64,000 nucleotides of DNA from positions 10,962 to 74,961 of the forward strand of contig JAXHVI010000140.1 in the NCBI GenBank assembly GCA_034189195.1. The letters are read 5' to 3'. Below, one piece after another: positions 61,181 through 64,000 of the stretch. The stretch is from Desulfosudis sp034189195 (GTDB lineage: Bacteria; Desulfobacterota; Desulfobacteria; Desulfobacterales; Desulfosudaceae). The notes beneath the pieces are model-generated. The model saw nothing but the letters and a program-made list of their open reading frames with translations. It searched no databases and had not been told where the DNA came from. The first letter of the stretch is position 1. The number at the start of each line of letters is the position of its first letter. A program made the position numbers and the translations under genes.

Positions 61181-61390
61181 ATGCGACCAAGATATCATGA
61201 TGTTCTTATGATTTTCATCATAGCTGCTGTAGCTTTGATCGGCTGTGCCCATACCGTAATAGGCCACATTAATGAAAGACAGTTAGAGGAAATAGTGACT
61301 CTTGCACGTGGTATTGTGCTTAATCACTACCCTGATTTGGATGGCCCCTCCAAAAAAATAATACAAGAGGAATCCCCATATTTAAAATAG
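61181..61390 (+). CDS. Small predicted lipoprotein
   Basis: A 69-residue protein from ATG 61181: a signal sequence (LMIFIIAAVALIGC) with lipobox LIGC, then a short helical domain (NERQLEEIVTLARGIVLNHYP) ending SPYLK. The ribosome site is poor (AGAGAAA). After the TAG at 61388-61390 the same frame stays open for about 40 more codons (VTEAGGANDIVTAYEYNKEAD and on) to the terminator at 61481, so it may be a shortened remnant of a longer gene. Confidence 0.5.
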   Translation: MRPRYHDVLMIFIIAAVALIGCAHTVIGHINERQLEEIVTLARGIVLNHYPDLDGPSKKIIQEESPYLK

Positions 61391-61480
61391 GTCACCGAAG
61401 CAGGGGGCGCAAACGACATTGTCACGGCCTACGAATACAATAAAGAAGCGGACCTAAGCAGGCAAAAAATTCAAACCGAC

Positions 61481-61527
61481 AAAAAAAAGCCGGGCCGCGG
61501 GAATATCCCATGACCCGGCTTTTTTTG
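61481..61527. terminator. Bidirectional terminator between convergent genes
   Basis: Stem AGCCGGG with CCCGGCT around a 19-base loop that itself can form a small GGGAATATCCC stem. It is flanked by eight A on the left and seven T on the right, so it serves both the plus-strand small lipoprotein and the minus-strand DUF169 gene. Confidence 0.8.
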
Positions 61528-61586
61528 AGAACAATCGCGCGCCGCGGCCAACCATCAGGCGGCCCGGCTTCTGACACAAGGCGGTT

Positions 61587-62489
61587 TTACACCGTCTCCT
61601 GTCCGGGCTTTTTAAAAACCAGAAAAGGACAAAGCTTGCAAATATCAAATCCCGGGTAGGTCTCTCCTGTTCTTGGGAAAGAGACGCCGCCATCACGGAC
61701 GGTCCGCTCCAGCATCCAGTGAACCGTCGGCTCCATCTGGGCGTAAGGCATAATCCAGTTGATTTCCCCCTGTTCCGTCTTTCCGGCGGTATAGCTGCTG
61801 CTGCACATCTGGGTAATATTGAACTTGTCCACTACAAAGCACTGGACGCAGCCGTGACAGATGGAAGAATTCATTGTCATCACCATCTCAAAGGGATGGC
61901 TGTCAAACGCGGCATTCCAGTCATTTGCAAGATGATAGGACTGAAGCGTGTCGCACATGCCATGGATCAGGTCCGGCTTGAAGGGCGCCTTGTGAAGCGG
62001 GGCGGTGGCAAACGCCAGGGGGGCCCTGGGCAGCCGCTTTTTGGTCTTTACAAATTTTTCCGCCTGGGCCCGGTCCTTTGTGTATTTAAGGTGGCTTTTA
62101 ATCTCGCCCTCATCCAGATCTTTCCAGTTTAGAACGTATTTGGCATTGGAGCAGCCGACCCTGTCGACGGTGCCAAGCAAAATGTCGCCCCGCTGTCTGC
62201 TGGCCGCAACATAAGCGCAGAAGGTGACGGGATGCAGGGATACCTTGTATGTCCCATGGGCTTTAAATTCCTTGAGTTCATTTTCATCAAAAAAATATTT
62301 TACCGCAACGGGGTAATATTTCATCTTCAGCAGGTTCCGCAAAGCAAACACGATGCCCGCATCACTGATCTTTCCGCCGTTGTTACCGGCACTGGCCAGA
62401 ATCTTTTGTGCAAGGGCCACATCATCAAGGAAAATGTCAAAATCCATATCGCAGGTGCTTTCCCCTTCAACCGTTTTTTCGCCTGTCAT
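61587..62489 (-). CDS. DUF169 family protein
   Basis: A 300-residue protein. ATG 62489 is six bases after AGGAGG (ATGs at 62492 and 62504 are alternatives). Family traits: ALRNLLKMKYYPVAVKYFF, TFCAYVAASRQRGDIL, VDRVGCSNAKYV, NSSICHGCVQCFVVDKFNI, and ICKLCPFLVF near the end. Several conserved Cys suggest metal or Fe-S binding. DUF169 proteins are common in anaerobic sulfate reducers and methanogens; function unknown. It has its own terminator at 61481-61527. Confidence 0.8.
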   Translation of the reverse strand: MTGEKTVEGESTCDMDFDIFLDDVALAQKILASAGNNGGKISDAGIVFALRNLLKMKYYPVAVKYFFDENELKEFKAHGTYKVSLHPVTFCAYVAASRQRGDILLGTVDRVGCSNAKYVLNWKDLDEGEIKSHLKYTKDRAQAEKFVKTKKRLPRAPLAFATAPLHKAPFKPDLIHGMCDTLQSYHLANDWNAAFDSHPFEMVMTMNSSICHGCVQCFVVDKFNITQMCSSSYTAGKTEQGEINWIMPYAQMEPTVHWMLERTVRDGGVSFPRTGETYPGFDICKLCPFLVFKKPGQETV

Positions 62490-63158
62490 CATCGTCCTCC
62501 TCATCAGGTAAGCGTGTTGAAACGTTTATATTCCATTTTACAGTAACAGCTCAGGCAATCGTCTCGCCCCATCATCCGGGCAGCCCGGGCCTGTTTTTCA
62601 AGATCGCCGGTTTTCTGTCCCGATTGTCCGGTGCGTCTTTTTCTTCCATATTCAGAAAAAACCACAACCCGGAATGAAACAGATCATAAAATCTTCTTAA
62701 GAGCAATATCCATACCAGACAGAAACAGGGCGTTGGGCCGGGACAACGGGAAAATAAACCAGGCTAATAATTATTTATAATAAATTCAAAAATTTAATTT
62801 TTTATCCAACAGCCCCGAAGACGCTTGTGAGAAGGATGGTATGCCGGAGGCGCAATAAAAAAATAGCGCCGCAATAAATTTATTTTATAAAAAATCCTTT
62901 TATTCCAATTTATTATTTTAAGGCGCCATAAAAATAGCGCAAAAATCCCTGTGTGTTTGATAAATCCCGGGATTTTTCTGCCTGCCCGCTGCAGCGCAAG
63001 AAACCCAAATTTGTATAACCTGCCTTATTTTAATTGATATTTATTTTTTAAAACCGCCGGCATCCTCAATGGCATACGCTTTGCTCTGACTGGGATCAAA
63101 AATAAGTTTTTTCATATTTTTGATCAAAAATGAATTTTAAACAAAAAAGGAGGCGGTT
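62490..63158. other. AT-rich region upstream of the TauE/SafE gene
   Basis: About 670 bases with no gene. AAAAATAGCGC occurs at two places (about 62860 and 62944) near AT-rich runs, and GGCGCC/CGCC units recur. The right end holds the sigma54-type site at 63070-63085 and a 12-base dyad GATCAAAAA at about 63091-63129. Confidence 0.45.
63070..63085 (+). promoter_or_regulatory. Sigma54 (-24/-12) promoter of the TauE/SafE gene
   Basis: TGGCATACGCTTTGCT matches TGGCACRNNNNTTGCW at all fixed positions but one (T for C at position 6), the same mismatch as the glnN site. The predicted start is near 63097, with 62 bases to the TTG start at 63159. Confidence 0.7.
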
Positions 63159-64000
63159 TTGAACAAACAGCGCAGTAAAATTATTTTGTCTGGCCTGGTG
63201 CTGTGTTTAGCAATAACGGTGTCTCTGCTTTTTTCGGCCGCCGCCGGCGCCGACGTGCTGGCGGAAGCCATTGCAGCGACACCGGCAGGCACCGCGCCCG
63301 GCCAGATCGACTCGTCGGCGCCGACCGGCTTTTTGGGCATTCCAGGCGCGCCCAGCCCCGGTATCGTCATCGCTTTTTTGTGGGCCGTATGGGTAGGCTG
63401 GATTTTTTCCACAGTGGGCGCGTTTGGCGGTATCATGTCCGGTGTGGGGCACATCACCGTTTTCGGGCTGGCGGATTACGGCAAGACCTTTCAGAATACA
63501 TCCCCGGTCCTGAACAGGATGATCACCGACAGCATCCGTGTTTCCAACCAGTGGATGGTGGGGCTGAGCGCCTTTGTGGGAAGCATCAATTACTACCGGA
63601 TGGGCCGGCTGGTCCTTCCCCTGGGCATCGCCCTGGCCATCGGTTCGATTTCAGGCAGTTACCTGATCCCCGTGATTACCGCCGGTAAAATTTCTCTGAA
63701 AGCCTACCTGGGCTATTTCGGAATCATAGTTTTTGTCATCGGCGGGTTTCTGTTCTACGAAACGACGCCAAGGGGCCAGGGACGAAAAAAAGAGGCCAAG
63801 GCCGCGGCCGCGGCGTTTGAAAACGCGCACATTAAAAAATGTGCCGCCGTCAATCCGGAAGAGTGCGGTGTGAAGGTCATTGAGTGGTCCCTTAAAAAGG
63901 TCCGCTTTTCATTTTACGGTGTGGAGTTCAGCTTCAGCCCCATTATTCCTGTTATCGGCGGGTTTCTCATTGCCGCCGTTGCCTCTTTTCTCGGGGTGGG
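63159..64000 (+). CDS. Sulfite exporter TauE/SafE family membrane protein (partial at window end)
   Basis: At least 280 residues, cut by the window end. The start is TTG 63159 because AAAGGAGG lies 5 bases upstream and no ATG fits. An N-terminal signal/membrane segment (LSGLVLCLAITVSLLF) is followed by a 30-residue Ala/Pro-rich linker. Then TauE/SafE helices appear: AFLWAVWVGWIFSTVGAFGGIMSGVGHITVFGLADYG, then LVLPLGIALAIGSISGSYLI. The stretch FENAHIKKCAAVNPEECGVKVI is a cytosolic or periplasmic loop. These proteins move small sulfur or carbon anions; in a sulfate reducer export or import of sulfur compounds is plausible. Sigma54 control is likely. Confidence 0.75.
   Translation, partial: MNKQRSKIILSGLVLCLAITVSLLFSAAAGADVLAEAIAATPAGTAPGQIDSSAPTGFLGIPGAPSPGIVIAFLWAVWVGWIFSTVGAFGGIMSGVGHITVFGLADYGKTFQNTSPVLNRMITDSIRVSNQWMVGLSAFVGSINYYRMGRLVLPLGIALAIGSISGSYLIPVITAGKISLKAYLGYFGIIVFVIGGFLFYETTPRGQGRKKEAKAAAAAFENAHIKKCAAVNPEECGVKVIEWSLKKVRFSFYGVEFSFSPIIPVIGGFLIAAVASFLGV

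Noticed and set aside
1..64000. CRISPR array
   Set aside because: No set of regularly spaced direct repeats was seen; the only long direct repeat is the 521-bp pair.
1..64000. tRNA or rRNA genes, including one at the island edges
   Set aside because: No cloverleaf with T-loop GTTCRA and anticodon stem was recognised near 25.5-26.1 or 33.2-34.4 kb; the integration target is the radical SAM gene.

Overview
The window reads as a high-GC chromosome segment from a sulfate-reducing Desulfobacterota (Desulfobacteria, close in style to Desulfosudis/Desulfococcus). The support is a dissimilatory-type sulfate adenylyltransferase (sat), a TauE/SafE sulfite-exporter family protein, fatty-acid and acyl-CoA genes, AcnB, an archaeal-style split glutamate synthase and DUF169. 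This assignment is inference from gene content; there is no rRNA in the window.

Layout. 1-9 kb: end of murA, decayed fragments (TVP38-like, amidohydrolase, C_GCAxxG-like), an SDR/crotonase chimera, an MBL hydrolase, an acyl-CoA ligase, exonuclease III, yajD and a PanP-type aspartate decarboxylase. 9-21 kb: one long minus-strand chemosensory operon (REC-like, STAS, cheA, MCP, cheW, cheR, cheY, cheD, cheB, soluble MCP-like protein, cheY, then a PilZ protein) behind a very good sigma54 promoter at 20712-20727. 21-23 kb: an NtrC-family activator whose PAS kinase partner is broken. 23.4-25.5 kb: Hsp20 plus two small stress-type proteins, closed by a strong terminator. 26-33.3 kb: an AT-richer island with five tightly packed minus-strand genes, dndC, dndD, a dndE::FtsK fusion, an OLD/AriA-like ATPase and a DUF4435 (AriB-like) protein. 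It lies between two nearly identical 521-bp direct repeats from a radical SAM gene. 33.8-43 kb: radical SAM gene, phosphofructokinase, CNNM/CorC-like protein, small membrane proteins, ZupT, a KefB/C-type antiporter, a broken alpha/beta hydrolase and a phage-type protein. 43-44.5 kb: IS630 remnant and a coiled-coil membrane protein. 44.8-54.3 kb: nitrogen assimilation (split glutamate synthase, glnA, GSIII glnN with a sigma54 promoter). 54.9-64 kb: sat, acnB, a broken acetyl-CoA hydrolase/transferase, small conserved proteins, DUF169, and the start of a TauE/SafE gene behind a third sigma54-like site.

How the genes work together. The island is the most unusual part. DndC/DndD/DndE homologues imply DNA phosphorothioation, but dndB and dndFGH are absent. 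In the place where a restriction module would be expected there is an ATPase plus DUF4435 pair of the kind seen in PARIS (AriA/AriB). The sequence suggests a phosphorothioation-coupled defence variant. A second theme is gene decay: at least seven genes have lost internal or terminal segments while their ends remain recognisable, sometimes joining two genes in frame.
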